Assembly (NCBI GenBank): GCA_043819345.1
Contig: JBDREX010000007.1
Coordinates: 84,132 to 148,131 of the forward strand
DNA: 64,000 bases
Direction of reading: 5' to 3'
From: CAYRDK01 sp043819345
GTDB lineage: Bacteria; Omnitrophota; Gorgyraeia; Velamenicoccales; Velamenicoccaceae
Shown: piece by piece, positions 27,179 through 35,587 of the stretch
How the letters are laid out: every line of letters starts with the position of its first letter
How positions within the stretch are numbered: position 1 is the first letter of the stretch
Made by a program: the position numbers and the translations under genes
Notes under the pieces: generated by a model
Seen by the model: only the letters and a program-made list of their open reading frames with translations
Databases searched by the model: none
Told to the model about the DNA's origin: nothing

Positions 27179-27946
27179 ATGAAAAAAACTTTTTGGATTT
27201 TTTCTTTTTTTATCATTTCAAATGTAGGCATTCCTTTATCTTATGCGCAAGAACAGATTACGATAACGACTTATTATCCAGCTCCCGTAGGTGTTTATAC
27301 AGAAATGCGCGCTTGTCGGATTGCCATAGGAGATAATTGGTATAATCCAGCAACAAATGTCTGGGGAACTCAGATTGAAGCGACAGCTGATTTGGTTGTG
27401 GAAGGACGGGTTGGCATCGGAACAAGATCTCCTGCTGTGGTTGGGACCTCTTCACTAGAAGTAAGCTCAGGCACTTCCGGAGATGCCTATATTATAATAG
27501 AGTCTGATGAAGATAACAGCAATGAATCTGATAACCCTACACTTTTATTGCGACAGGACAGTAATATAGTGACTGCTTTTATAACTTTGTCAGGCGATGC
27601 TGGGAATGTCCCTGTTACAGGCACGCTAGTAAATTCCCTCATTATTGGAAGCGAGACTACTTATCCTAATATCCAATTTGCAACTAATGATGCAGTTCGC
27701 ATGACCATAGAAACCACCGGCGATGTAGGCATTGGCACAACAAATCCCAACGTTATGCTTGATGTCAGGGGTGATACGAATTTATGCGTCCAGGTACGAT
27801 ATACGGCTACTAGCACTAATAAAGATTGTCCGGGCAATTATTATTTTATGTATCCACCTGGGACGCCTACGCCAGATCCAACAAACTACTATATATGTTG
27901 CCGAGGATGTGCCGATTGGGATCCAGATGGTATTTGTGATGAATAG
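27179..27946 (+). CDS. Secreted protein with TYYPAPVGVY start and GIGT repeats
   Basis: A 255-residue exported protein. The signal peptide (residues 1-23, cleavage near SYAQEQ) is followed by ITITTYYPAPVGVYTEMRAC, then blocks resembling phage-tail-fibre or head-fibre repeats (VEGRVGIGTRSP, TTGDVGIGTTNP followed by VMLDVRG) and a Cys-rich end (CCRGCADWDPDGIC). To my knowledge proteins with this exact start are abundant in Omnitrophota genomes, where they appear to be surface or fibre-like proteins. The role is unknown. It is 54 bases before hxsD and may or may not belong to the island. Confidence 0.65.
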   Translation: MKKTFWIFSFFIISNVGIPLSYAQEQITITTYYPAPVGVYTEMRACRIAIGDNWYNPATNVWGTQIEATADLVVEGRVGIGTRSPAVVGTSSLEVSSGTSGDAYIIIESDEDNSNESDNPTLLLRQDSNIVTAFITLSGDAGNVPVTGTLVNSLIIGSETTYPNIQFATNDAVRMTIETTGDVGIGTTNPNVMLDVRGDTNLCVQVRYTATSTNKDCPGNYYFMYPPGTPTPDPTNYYICCRGCADWDPDGICDE

Positions 27947-28000
27947 CGAACACGTTACAGGAAGGCTTTAAGACTACAGATAAAAATTGAAGGAGAAGAA

Positions 28001-28411
28001 ATGAAGATTGTTTTAAATCAAAAAATATATCCTACCGAGGTGATATTAAATGCCTGCTATATGTTTTTAGAAAATTGCTTCATCTTTTTGGAACAAGGCA
28101 AAAAAGATGAAGCAATTGTTGTATATTTTAAAACTAAGAAAAAAAAATCTGCCAAATTTTTAAAGAGTTTGAAAGATGCCTTTACAAACGAACTTCTTCA
28201 TTGCTCGCTAAGGTATCAGATAAGCAGGAATAATAAAAAATTAAGAGAATATATTGTCGGCCGAGCCCTATATACGCCTTTTTCAAACTCAGATCTGGAT
28301 ATTCTTGAAGACGATAAAGAGCTTGACTACGTGGATGACCCTCTAGGAATTGCAATTCCCTGGGAAGATAAATTTGGAAAGAAAAAAAAGAATGAAAAAG
28401 CTAGCGTTTAG
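28001..28411 (+). CDS. hxsD: His-Xaa-Ser system protein HxsD
   Basis: A 136-residue soluble protein. The central block FTNELLHCSLRYQISRNNKK then LREYIVGRAL (about residues 60-90) matches the HxsD family, whose best-known signature is a LLNDYxLRE-like stretch followed by a helix ending in an A-[FL] pair. HxsD is a small component of the His-Xaa-Ser radical SAM system; its role is unproven, possibly presentation of the precursor peptide to the maturases. The C-terminus here (about 95-136) is an acidic then lysine-rich extension. ATG at 28001 has a good AAGGAG site. The gene overlaps the next small gene by 20 bases. Confidence 0.75.
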   Translation: MKIVLNQKIYPTEVILNACYMFLENCFIFLEQGKKDEAIVVYFKTKKKKSAKFLKSLKDAFTNELLHCSLRYQISRNNKKLREYIVGRALYTPFSNSDLDILEDDKELDYVDDPLGIAIPWEDKFGKKKKNEKASV

Positions 28412-28592
28412 TAAATCTATTTATAAGAAAAGGGCTTTGGTTGAAGCTGTTAACGCCTTTAAAGAGCATATGAATTGCGAGTTAAGAGATAACGGTTCTT
28501 ATTTTGAAGTAGTAGTTAATAGCAACGCTGAAACTTTGCTAATGGATGAATTCTCAAATTATGTACTAGGAGCGACAAAGAAATGCCTTTAA
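28392..28592 (+). CDS. Second small HxsD-like protein
   Basis: A 66-residue protein starting at ATG 28392 inside the end of hxsD. The sequence has an N-terminal FSKSIYKKRALVEAVNAF helix, a short beta hairpin (CELRDNGSYFEVVVN) and a C-terminal DEFSNYVLG helix. This size and pattern resemble the short HxsD-like proteins that accompany HxsB in His-Xaa-Ser loci; many peptide-modifying radical SAM systems have a small peptide-binding (RRE-type) partner of this kind. The start is fixed by the pattern and by its overlap with hxsD at the 5' end and hxsB at the 3' end (10 bases). Family call is tentative. Confidence 0.6.
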   Translation: MKKLAFSKSIYKKRALVEAVNAFKEHMNCELRDNGSYFEVVVNSNAETLLMDEFSNYVLGATKKCL

Positions 28593-30037
28593 ATATGCTA
28601 AGTACAAAAAGAATAGGTAAAAAAGTAGGTTTTTTTAGATTTAAGAAGTTAAATGACGGCTATCTTTTAACCAATGAAACAGGGGAGTATGTTTTTTTGA
28701 ATCCTGAAGATTTTGAAAGTTTTGTTTTTGAAAAACCCGGACTAAAGAATATCGAAAGATACAACGATCTCGTAGAAAGAGGTTTTATCAAGACCGAGGA
28801 CAAAAATGACCTCTTGATTCAAAAATACCTGCGAAGGAACTCTTTTTTCAATGAAGGAGTTACTCTACATATAGTTGTTATAACGCTCAGATGTAATAAC
28901 AGTTGTACGTATTGTCAATCAAGTGCCGGGCTCCCTAATGATAAAAGCTTGGATATGAGCCTAGAAACAGCTAAAGATGTGGTAGATAAAATTTTTCAAA
29001 CCCCTAATCCTTCTTTTACAATTGAATTTCAAGGAGGGGAACCTCTCATAAATTTCGATATAGTAAAATTCATTATCACTTATTCAAAAGAAAAAAATAT
29101 AACTGCCAATAAAAAAATTAATTTTAGTCTTGTGACTAATTTAGCTCTTTTAACTGATGAGAAATTTGATTTTTTGATGAAGCAAGAAGTCTCTTTATGC
29201 ACATCTTTAGATGGGCCGAGATTATTGCACAATAAGAACCGCATCGCCTTAAATAATAAGCATGATAGCTATGCTGATGTATTGAGAGGAATAAAAAAAA
29301 TACGTTCATGTCAGAAAAAAAGTGGTTTTAATACAAAATTGAACGCTTTATTAACTGTGACAAAAGATTCTTTGAAATATCCGCGCGAAATAGTTGATGA
29401 GTACGTTAAACTAGGTTTTGATAAAATTTTTTTGCGTCATCTCAACACATTTGTTTTTCCTGCAAAAATCAAAAGTAAGTTGCAATATTCTGCCGAAGAT
29501 TTTCTTGTATTTTATAAAAAAGCTATGGATTATATTATTGCTCTTAATAAAAGAGGGGTTATATTTCAGGAATGCACTGCTTATATTTTATTGGTAAAGA
29601 TTTTAAAAGGGGCCGACCCTAATTTTATGGATTTACGGTCTCCTTGTGGAGCTGTCATTGGGCAGCTAGCATACAATTTTAACGGCGATGTATATACTTG
29701 CGATGAAGGCAGAATGTTTGGAAGAAAGGGGGATGATACTTTTAAATTGGGAAATGTCAGAGATAATTGCTTTTTAGATTTTCTAAATTCACCAATTGCA
29801 AAAACAATGTGTGTTGCTTCCTGCTTAGATAATTTGCCTGGTTGCGCGGATTGTGTTTATAAACCTTATTGTGGAGTTTGTCCTTTAATGAAATACGCGG
29901 AAAATGGCAATATTTTTGGTTCGTGCCGTGGGGATATGAGGTGTGCCATTTTTTCAGGAATTCTTGATTATCTTTTTGAAAAAATTCAAGATCAGAATTG
30001 CTTAAAGATCTTTCAAAACTGGATCAATCTGCCATAA
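28583..30037 (+). CDS. hxsB: His-Xaa-Ser system radical SAM maturase HxsB
   Basis: A 484-residue radical SAM/SPASM enzyme. The N-terminal VGFFRFKKLNDGYLLTNETG (residues 15-34) is typical of HxsB and resembles a peptide-recognition region. The radical SAM [4Fe-4S] cysteines are C104, C108 and C111 (C-NNS-C-TY-C), with the SAM-binding GGEP at 151-154. The C-terminal SPASM domain has a full set of cysteines (C355, C373, C410, C414, C421, C424, C430, C433, C448, C454), enough for two auxiliary clusters. It should modify the His-Xaa-Ser precursor encoded just downstream; the reaction type is not known to me. It is the only gene in the island with a complete SPASM domain. Confidence 0.85.
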   Translation: MPLNMLSTKRIGKKVGFFRFKKLNDGYLLTNETGEYVFLNPEDFESFVFEKPGLKNIERYNDLVERGFIKTEDKNDLLIQKYLRRNSFFNEGVTLHIVVITLRCNNSCTYCQSSAGLPNDKSLDMSLETAKDVVDKIFQTPNPSFTIEFQGGEPLINFDIVKFIITYSKEKNITANKKINFSLVTNLALLTDEKFDFLMKQEVSLCTSLDGPRLLHNKNRIALNNKHDSYADVLRGIKKIRSCQKKSGFNTKLNALLTVTKDSLKYPREIVDEYVKLGFDKIFLRHLNTFVFPAKIKSKLQYSAEDFLVFYKKAMDYIIALNKRGVIFQECTAYILLVKILKGADPNFMDLRSPCGAVIGQLAYNFNGDVYTCDEGRMFGRKGDDTFKLGNVRDNCFLDFLNSPIAKTMCVASCLDNLPGCADCVYKPYCGVCPLMKYAENGNIFGSCRGDMRCAIFSGILDYLFEKIQDQNCLKIFQNWINLP

Positions 30038-30051
30038 AAAGAGAGGCTAAA

Positions 30052-30804
30052 ATGCTGCAAAAAAGTAGCTTGTTGTTAAGTGTTCTACTCTTGTTGGGTG
30101 TTGTATTCTGTATGAATGCTTGTGCAGAGAGTCAGCAAGATAGAATTAAGGATTTTTCGATAAACACATTGGTATCGGACTCAAATATTGCGGAGAAAGC
30201 AAAGAGAGAAGGTAAGATTGATGAGTACCTGGCCTGTGCAGCAACTGTGCGTAATGATATATCCCTCTGCAAATATGTTTCAGATTCAGGTGGTTGTAAA
30301 GCAAGGTACTTGAGATTTAACGATTATTATAGAGAATTGATTTTAACTGGTTCCGTAAGCAGAAAAGCAATGGCTGCGGGCCTGGCTATAGATATCTGCT
30401 CATCTGTTCCTGGCCTTCAAAAAATGGGGAAAGCTTTTGTTGAAAAAGATAGTCAGATATGTCAATCCGCGGGTAGCGCTGATGATAAAAATTATTGCCT
30501 AGCCATAATGACTCGCAACGCAGGCCAATGCCCGAAATCAAGTCCTTTCTGTAGGGATGAGGTTTACTATTCTATGGCCATAGAAGCAAACAACGTAAAA
30601 GAGTGTTCTAGAATCCGAGATAAAAATATAAGATTTATGTGTATAGGCGCAATTACTTTAGATGAAGAAAAATGCAAGGAATGCCAAGGTTTCAGGGCTT
30701 TTGTAAAAGATGTGTCTCCACCAAATGTAGCTGAAGAGCCAAATGTTTTTAAAAGAGAAACTAAAGAAGCGGAGGTTCTGGATGAAGAAGAAAAAGACGT
30801 CTAA
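30052..30804 (+). CDS. Exported Cys-rich protein of unknown function
   Basis: A 250-residue protein. The start is ATG 30052, after GAGAGG, which gives a clean signal peptide (about residues 5-24, ending MNACAES; the Cys could be a weak lipobox). The mature part contains about 14 cysteines arranged in helical repeats of the form C-x(7-9)-C, for example YYSMAIEANNVKECSRI followed by RFMCIGAI. The C-terminus is acidic. It overlaps the precursor gene by 23 bases, so the two proteins are made together. An exported Cys-rich helical protein next to a His-rich exported peptide could be a partner, carrier or metal-handling protein; no function is assigned. Confidence 0.55.
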   Translation: MLQKSSLLLSVLLLLGVVFCMNACAESQQDRIKDFSINTLVSDSNIAEKAKREGKIDEYLACAATVRNDISLCKYVSDSGGCKARYLRFNDYYRELILTGSVSRKAMAAGLAIDICSSVPGLQKMGKAFVEKDSQICQSAGSADDKNYCLAIMTRNAGQCPKSSPFCRDEVYYSMAIEANNVKECSRIRDKNIRFMCIGAITLDEEKCKECQGFRAFVKDVSPPNVAEEPNVFKRETKEAEVLDEEEKDV

Positions 30805-31123
30805 GAAAAAAAAGATACAGCATATTCCAACATTTAAAAAAGATATTAAAGAATTTTTATTAAGTGAAGAGGGTAAGATTAATAAAAAAGATATCGCAAA
30901 AATGGGCATTTCTTTGGCAGCGCTTTCATTAATGTTTAAAGCAGAGGTTGCTGAGGCAGGGCATTCAAGCAGCATACCTCATTCAAGCGGGAATCCAAGC
31001 CATACCAATGCTTTTAAGTTCACATCATCTACTTCGCGTGGAGGGCATAACTCAGATATGCCACACGCATCGCATTCATCTCACGCTTCGCATGGATCAC
31101 ACGGTTCTCATGGTCAATGGTGA
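30782..31123 (+). CDS. hxsA: His-Xaa-Ser repeat precursor peptide (HxsA-like)
   Basis: A 113-residue protein, start ATG 30782 fixed by the GGAGG at 30771-30775. Residues 1-40 are strongly basic and include a leader-like block (KEFLLSEEGKINKKDIAKMG). A hydrophobic segment (about 41-52) ends in AEVAEAG, a possible signal peptidase site. The core, residues 61-113, has eight His-Xaa-Ser units, five of them contiguous at 95-109 (HAS HSS HAS HGS HGS), and ends HGQW. This is the defining feature of HxsA, the substrate of the His-Xaa-Ser system. It contains no cysteine. It is the only clear precursor in the island. Confidence 0.85.
   Translation: MKKKKTSKKKKIQHIPTFKKDIKEFLLSEEGKINKKDIAKMGISLAALSLMFKAEVAEAGHSSSIPHSSGNPSHTNAFKFTSSTSRGGHNSDMPHASHSSHASHGSHGSHGQW
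31064..31108 (+). repeat. Five contiguous His-Xaa-Ser codon triplets
   Basis: Fifteen codons encode five adjacent H-x-S units (residues 95-109 of the precursor). Codons vary (cac/cat, tca/tct), so the repeat is kept at protein level and is not a recent DNA slippage product. Confidence 0.85.
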
Positions 31124-31132
31124 TTTTTATAA

Positions 31133-32089
31133 ATGTTGAATTTGCTGTTAGTCTTAAACCATCGATGTAATTTTAGCTGTTCCTATTGTCTATGCAAAAA
31201 AGAATCAATCAGTATTTCGTATAAAGCCGCTGTTTTAGCTATTGATGTTTATTTTGAGGCACATAGGTCAAAAAAGGATTATTTTGTAAAATTTTGTGGC
31301 GGGGAACCGCTCTTAGATTATGGCTTACTAAAAAGAATTATTTTTTATTCAAGAAAAAAGGCAGATAGATTTGGCAAGAAAGTTCTATTTCAGGTATCCA
31401 CGAATGCATCATTACTTGACGCAAAAAAAATAATTTTTTTTCGCAATAGTAAAGATATTGAATTATTTATAAGCTTAGATGGCAAAGAAAGTACTCAAAA
31501 AAAGAATAGAATTTATAATAAAAAGATCGGTTCATTTAGAAATATTTTAGATCACCGGCTCAGCCTCATTTCATCCCCTAAAATTCATATAAATATGGTC
31601 ATTGCGCCTAATAAGTCGCATGTTTTGTTTGAAAATTTTTTATTTATTGTGCGCATGGGGTTTAGAAAAATAAATTTCTTGCCGGCCTATTTTGTTGTAT
31701 GGTCAAGCAAAGAAGCAAAAGCATTGCAAGAGCAATTTACAAAAATAGCGATTTTTTTAAAGAAAAAGGGGCAAGCATCTAAGATTCACATTGTAAATTG
31801 CGATACGTCAGGTTATATGCCGCTGATTAACACAGGAATAATCGTAGATTGTAATGGCGATGTATTTTTAAATAACATATTTTTATTAAATCATTTTAGT
31901 AAGTTCAGAGATAGTTTAAAAGTCGGCAATATTCTAGCTGCGCATTTTGATAAAATACTTCATTGTGGTTTTAGTCGGATTGATAGCTTAATGAAACAGC
32001 ATCTTTCGCCTGATATTTATCAATCAACTTATCGCGTTGATAATGTATTAACGGAATTTGTTTATAACTTAAATAATGAAAAGAGTTGA
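31133..32089 (+). CDS. Radical SAM protein, SPASM-less type
   Basis: A 318-residue radical SAM enzyme. Cluster cysteines C12, C16 and C19 and the FCGGEPLLDY motif (about 55-64) are intact, as is the ISLDGKE strand. The C-terminal region keeps the shape of a SPASM domain entry (GIIVDCNGDVFLNN) but has no cysteine cluster. This type recurs in the second half of the 33038 gene, in the 35572 gene and in the first half of the 44422 gene. It starts nine bases after the precursor stop and overlaps the next gene by 14 bases, making it a likely second maturase for the precursor. No ribosome site is visible. Confidence 0.75.
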   Translation: MLNLLLVLNHRCNFSCSYCLCKKESISISYKAAVLAIDVYFEAHRSKKDYFVKFCGGEPLLDYGLLKRIIFYSRKKADRFGKKVLFQVSTNASLLDAKKIIFFRNSKDIELFISLDGKESTQKKNRIYNKKIGSFRNILDHRLSLISSPKIHINMVIAPNKSHVLFENFLFIVRMGFRKINFLPAYFVVWSSKEAKALQEQFTKIAIFLKKKGQASKIHIVNCDTSGYMPLINTGIIVDCNGDVFLNNIFLLNHFSKFRDSLKVGNILAAHFDKILHCGFSRIDSLMKQHLSPDIYQSTYRVDNVLTEFVYNLNNEKS

Positions 32090-32984
32090 TATTAAGATAT
32101 CTTTCTTGTGCAATAACTTTTGCCTTTTTTGTGTGCAGGGTGAAAAGCGGCTGCTTTATGGAGAGAGAGATTCACTAGAGATAAAAAGAAATCTGGAAGA
32201 AGCCAAAAAAGACTGCGATGACGTTGTTTTTACTGGCGGAGAACCAACTGCAAAAAGGGATATCATTGAATTAGTTTCCTTTGCAAAAAGCATTGGTTAT
32301 AGAAATATCCAAATTCAAACTAATGGCCGAATGTTTTGTTATGGAAAATTCTGCGATGAAATCATAAAAGCTGGGGCTAATGAATTTTCTCCTGCGCTCC
32401 ATGGGCACACCGCTGCTTTACACGATTATTTGACTAACTCGCCAGGGAGTTTTAAACAAACAACTATGGGAATAAAAAACCTGAAAGTAAGAAAAGCCCT
32501 TGTTATTACCAATTCAGTTATAACTAAGCCAAATTTCCGCCATCTTGAAGAATTGGCTAAGCTTTTATGTTCCCTTGGCGTCAATCAATACCAGTTTGCT
32601 TTTGTACACGCGGTTGGTCGGGCGGGCAAAAATTTTGAAAATATCGTTCCAAGAAAATCTCTGATAGAACCATATGTTAAAAAGGGACTAGATGTTGGTA
32701 TTAAATCAGGCATAAATACAATGACGGAAGCCATTCCTTATTGTTTTATGAGAGATTATGAAAAATATGTTGCGGAGAGGATTATCCCTCAAACAAAAAT
32801 TTTTGATGCTACTGAAATTATTGATGATTTTACGATAACAAGAAGATCAGAGGGCAAGAAAAAAGGGGCCAAATGTGTTCAGTGTTGTTATTATAATGAG
32901 TGCGAAGGCCCCTGGAAAGAATATCCGGAATTTTTTGGATGGGATGAGTTTATTCCAATAAAAAATAGAAAAGACACTCTTTAG
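32076..32984 (+). CDS. Radical SAM protein, four-Cys module type (HxsC-like?)
   Basis: A 302-residue radical SAM enzyme with cysteines C12, C16, C19, the FTGGEPTAK motif and the TNGRMF motif. The C-terminal part has four more conserved cysteines, one in AIPYC and three in KCVQCCYYNECEG (C-x2-C-x5-C), which could hold one auxiliary [4Fe-4S] cluster. The end, CEGPWKEYPEFFGWDEFIPI, is nearly repeated in the 50397 gene. The GGEPT plus TNGR combination resembles the HxsC class of the His-Xaa-Ser system; I cannot confirm that without a profile search. It is the first of nine such modules in the island. Confidence 0.75.
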   Translation: MKRVDIKISFLCNNFCLFCVQGEKRLLYGERDSLEIKRNLEEAKKDCDDVVFTGGEPTAKRDIIELVSFAKSIGYRNIQIQTNGRMFCYGKFCDEIIKAGANEFSPALHGHTAALHDYLTNSPGSFKQTTMGIKNLKVRKALVITNSVITKPNFRHLEELAKLLCSLGVNQYQFAFVHAVGRAGKNFENIVPRKSLIEPYVKKGLDVGIKSGINTMTEAIPYCFMRDYEKYVAERIIPQTKIFDATEIIDDFTITRRSEGKKKGAKCVQCCYYNECEGPWKEYPEFFGWDEFIPIKNRKDTL

Positions 32985-33037
32985 ATAGTCTTACACTAGA
33001 AACCAAACTTTTCAACCAAAATTAATGTGTTTTAGCT

Positions 33038-35587
33038 ATGTCGAAAGTTCTATTATTTAAAAATTTGTACGCTTATGCTAGTAAAAATACAAATTTGAGC
33101 TATACCTTAGCAACTTTTAATTTAATGAGCGCTTTAAAGAATTCAGGCCAAAAAGTTGTTATTAGTAGCTATAAATTTTCGGTTTCTATTGAAGAGCGCG
33201 CCCAGCAAGAAAAAGATTTACAGGATTTACTGAGCAATAATCCAGACATTAACATTATAGGAATAACTCTGAGTGAGGATTATTTTTTTAGTGCAAAAAA
33301 GCTCATTAGTTTTCTTGTTAGCCATTGTAAAGCATTTATCGGTGTTGGTGGAGTAATGCCTAGTTTAACACCGTATCATGTTTTACGACATTTGCCTCAG
33401 ATCAATTTTTTGGCAAGAGGCGATTCTGAAAAGGTTTTTTCTGAATTTGCTAAAATTCTGGAGGGCGAAAACCGCTTAAACCGCTTGAAAGATGAGACTA
33501 AAAACCGATTAAGTAAATTATCTGGTTTTTATTTTAAACATAGATCCTTTATAGCAAAACAATCCCTGGATAAAATCAATGGATTTGAGAAAAATCTTGG
33601 GTTCGTATTTGATTATAACCAGCTTGCCCCTAAAGAGCTTCTGGATGGTGTTTATGCTTTTACATCTCGAGGTTGTCTCAATAAATGCTTATTTTGCTCT
33701 ACACCAGGGAATGGTAAGTTTATATCAAGAGATACGAGGTATATTTTTAAAAACTTCAACAACTATCTGAAAAGAGTTAATAATGTATTTCCGAAAGGCT
33801 TTCAAGAACATCTCAAAGTTTCTTTTTATGACGATGACTTCTTAACGGATCCTTTACGCGCGAAGGAGATCTTCAGTTACTTTAAAAATTCTCCGTTAAA
33901 AATAAATTTCTTTCAAACAGGAATAAGATCGTTTTTTTCAAAAAACTTAAAAAGCAAGAAACGCGGATTAAGTCTTCAGCTTATCCGATTTTTAAATCCT
34001 GAAATTTTCTTCAAGAAGGACAGCAACATCTATATTGGAACAGAAAATTTCTCTAACAATGAGCTAAAATCTCTAGGTAAAAATTATTCATATTTTATGA
34101 TTCAGAAGGTTCTAAAAGCGCTGTCAGAAAAAAAAATATACCAAAAACACCATCTTATTCTTTCAAATCAATTAACTCAGCTTGAGGACATTTTTCTAAA
34201 CCTCTTTAGAATTGCTAGTCTCCAGATTAAATGGGGTGAGTATTTTAAAATTTTAACTCCAATCATACCTTATTTAGTATCATTTTTTCCAACCAAAAGT
34301 TACGAAATCATTAAGAGTTCAAATAGGTTAAAATATCTTAATGTTAAAGAAGTTCTCTCAAATAAAGACGCGCCGGAATTCAATTATCCCCTTGTTAAAC
34401 ATGATCTGCCAATAGACCCTTACGTGAGAATATTGGTTCCTGAAATCGAAGCGCTGTTTAATCAAACCCACAATTATTTTAAAATTTTTGATATGATGCT
34501 CTACAAACTACTCATCCTTCATTTATCCACCAGCCAAAAAGATGAATCCATAGAGCGCGTCATCAAAGACTACAGGCTTCGGTATAAATCTCTTTTAAAA
34601 AAGGTAGGAGAGGATTTCTCTCAACCACGTGGCAACATCCAGCTAATGGTGACACGACGCTGCCATTTACGTTGTGCCTATTGCCCGATTGAAAAAGCAA
34701 ATCTAGATATGAAAGAGGCTGTCCTAATAAAAGCTGTTGATTTGTTATTCACATCATCCAGGAAAGACCTGCGAATAGATTTTACTGGAGGTGAGCCTTT
34801 ATTGAGGTTTGACCTAGTTAAAAAAGCCGTGAACTATGCCAAGGAAAATGCTAAAAAGAAGAAAAAGAGCGCTGTCTCATTCTATATGGTGACTAATTTA
34901 TTAGCCTTAAATGAAGAAATGGCTGATTTTTTGGCAGAAAATAATTTTTTTCTAGAATTATCAATTGATGGGGATGAAACAGCTCACAACCTTTTCAAAA
35001 TCAGCCCAGATAAGTCAATAAACCCCTATAAACAAACAATTTCCAAGCTTAATATTTTATTTAAACGGAATATTGATTGTCACGCGGTGATGGTGGTTTC
35101 TCCTCAGACAACGCACCTCCTAAAAGATAATTTTTCACACCTCATACAATTAGGATTCAAAAAAATCGGTATAAATTACAGCCTATGTAGATTTTGGTCA
35201 AAAAAACAGATGGAATTATTTCTGAAGCAGCTGGAACTTATCAAAGAGGAATATTTTGATTTAATAGCAGATAGCCGGATTAGTCTAACAAATTTGGGCT
35301 CCAGAGATGAGCCTGCTATCCTAAACTCTGAAATTATGATAGATGTTTCCGGAGAAATTAACCTATTAACTGACTGGCTGTTTGAAAAAGAAGCAAAAAG
35401 AAAAATCGCTCCATTAGGGCACATTTATTCGTACAGGGACTATAATAAAATTATGTTTTCGGATTTTTCAATTCTTGATAGATTGGTAAAAAACTATCCC
35501 GGAGATGAAATTAGAAAAATTATATTAAATAATATTTATTTTGGAAATTTAACTGGAAATTTCTTTAAAACATGGAAAGAAAACTAA
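33038..35587 (+). CDS. B12-binding-like radical SAM fused to a SPASM-less radical SAM
   Basis: An 849-residue two-enzyme fusion. Residues 1-150 have the Rossmann-like pattern of cobalamin-binding domains that precede class B radical SAM enzymes (NIIGITLSE, then FIGVGGVMPSLTP), but no D-x-H-x-x-G motif, as is common in this class. The first radical SAM domain has C213, C217 and C220 and the IYIGTENFSN strand. A linker of about 100 helical residues follows (430-530). The second radical SAM domain is of the SPASM-less type, with C542, C546 and C549, TGGEPLL and the tail motif RKIILNN. The fusion suggests that a methylation-like or other cobalamin-dependent step is tied to a peptide modification step. 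Confidence 0.75.
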   Translation: MSKVLLFKNLYAYASKNTNLSYTLATFNLMSALKNSGQKVVISSYKFSVSIEERAQQEKDLQDLLSNNPDINIIGITLSEDYFFSAKKLISFLVSHCKAFIGVGGVMPSLTPYHVLRHLPQINFLARGDSEKVFSEFAKILEGENRLNRLKDETKNRLSKLSGFYFKHRSFIAKQSLDKINGFEKNLGFVFDYNQLAPKELLDGVYAFTSRGCLNKCLFCSTPGNGKFISRDTRYIFKNFNNYLKRVNNVFPKGFQEHLKVSFYDDDFLTDPLRAKEIFSYFKNSPLKINFFQTGIRSFFSKNLKSKKRGLSLQLIRFLNPEIFFKKDSNIYIGTENFSNNELKSLGKNYSYFMIQKVLKALSEKKIYQKHHLILSNQLTQLEDIFLNLFRIASLQIKWGEYFKILTPIIPYLVSFFPTKSYEIIKSSNRLKYLNVKEVLSNKDAPEFNYPLVKHDLPIDPYVRILVPEIEALFNQTHNYFKIFDMMLYKLLILHLSTSQKDESIERVIKDYRLRYKSLLKKVGEDFSQPRGNIQLMVTRRCHLRCAYCPIEKANLDMKEAVLIKAVDLLFTSSRKDLRIDFTGGEPLLRFDLVKKAVNYAKENAKKKKKSAVSFYMVTNLLALNEEMADFLAENNFFLELSIDGDETAHNLFKISPDKSINPYKQTISKLNILFKRNIDCHAVMVVSPQTTHLLKDNFSHLIQLGFKKIGINYSLCRFWSKKQMELFLKQLELIKEEYFDLIADSRISLTNLGSRDEPAILNSEIMIDVSGEINLLTDWLFEKEAKRKIAPLGHIYSYRDYNKIMFSDFSILDRLVKNYPGDEIRKIILNNIYFGNLTGNFFKTWKEN

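Noticed and set aside
31064..31108. Possible CRISPR-like or microsatellite repeat in the His-Ser region
   Set aside because: It is a coding repeat with varied codons inside the precursor gene and has no spacers; no CRISPR array was found anywhere.
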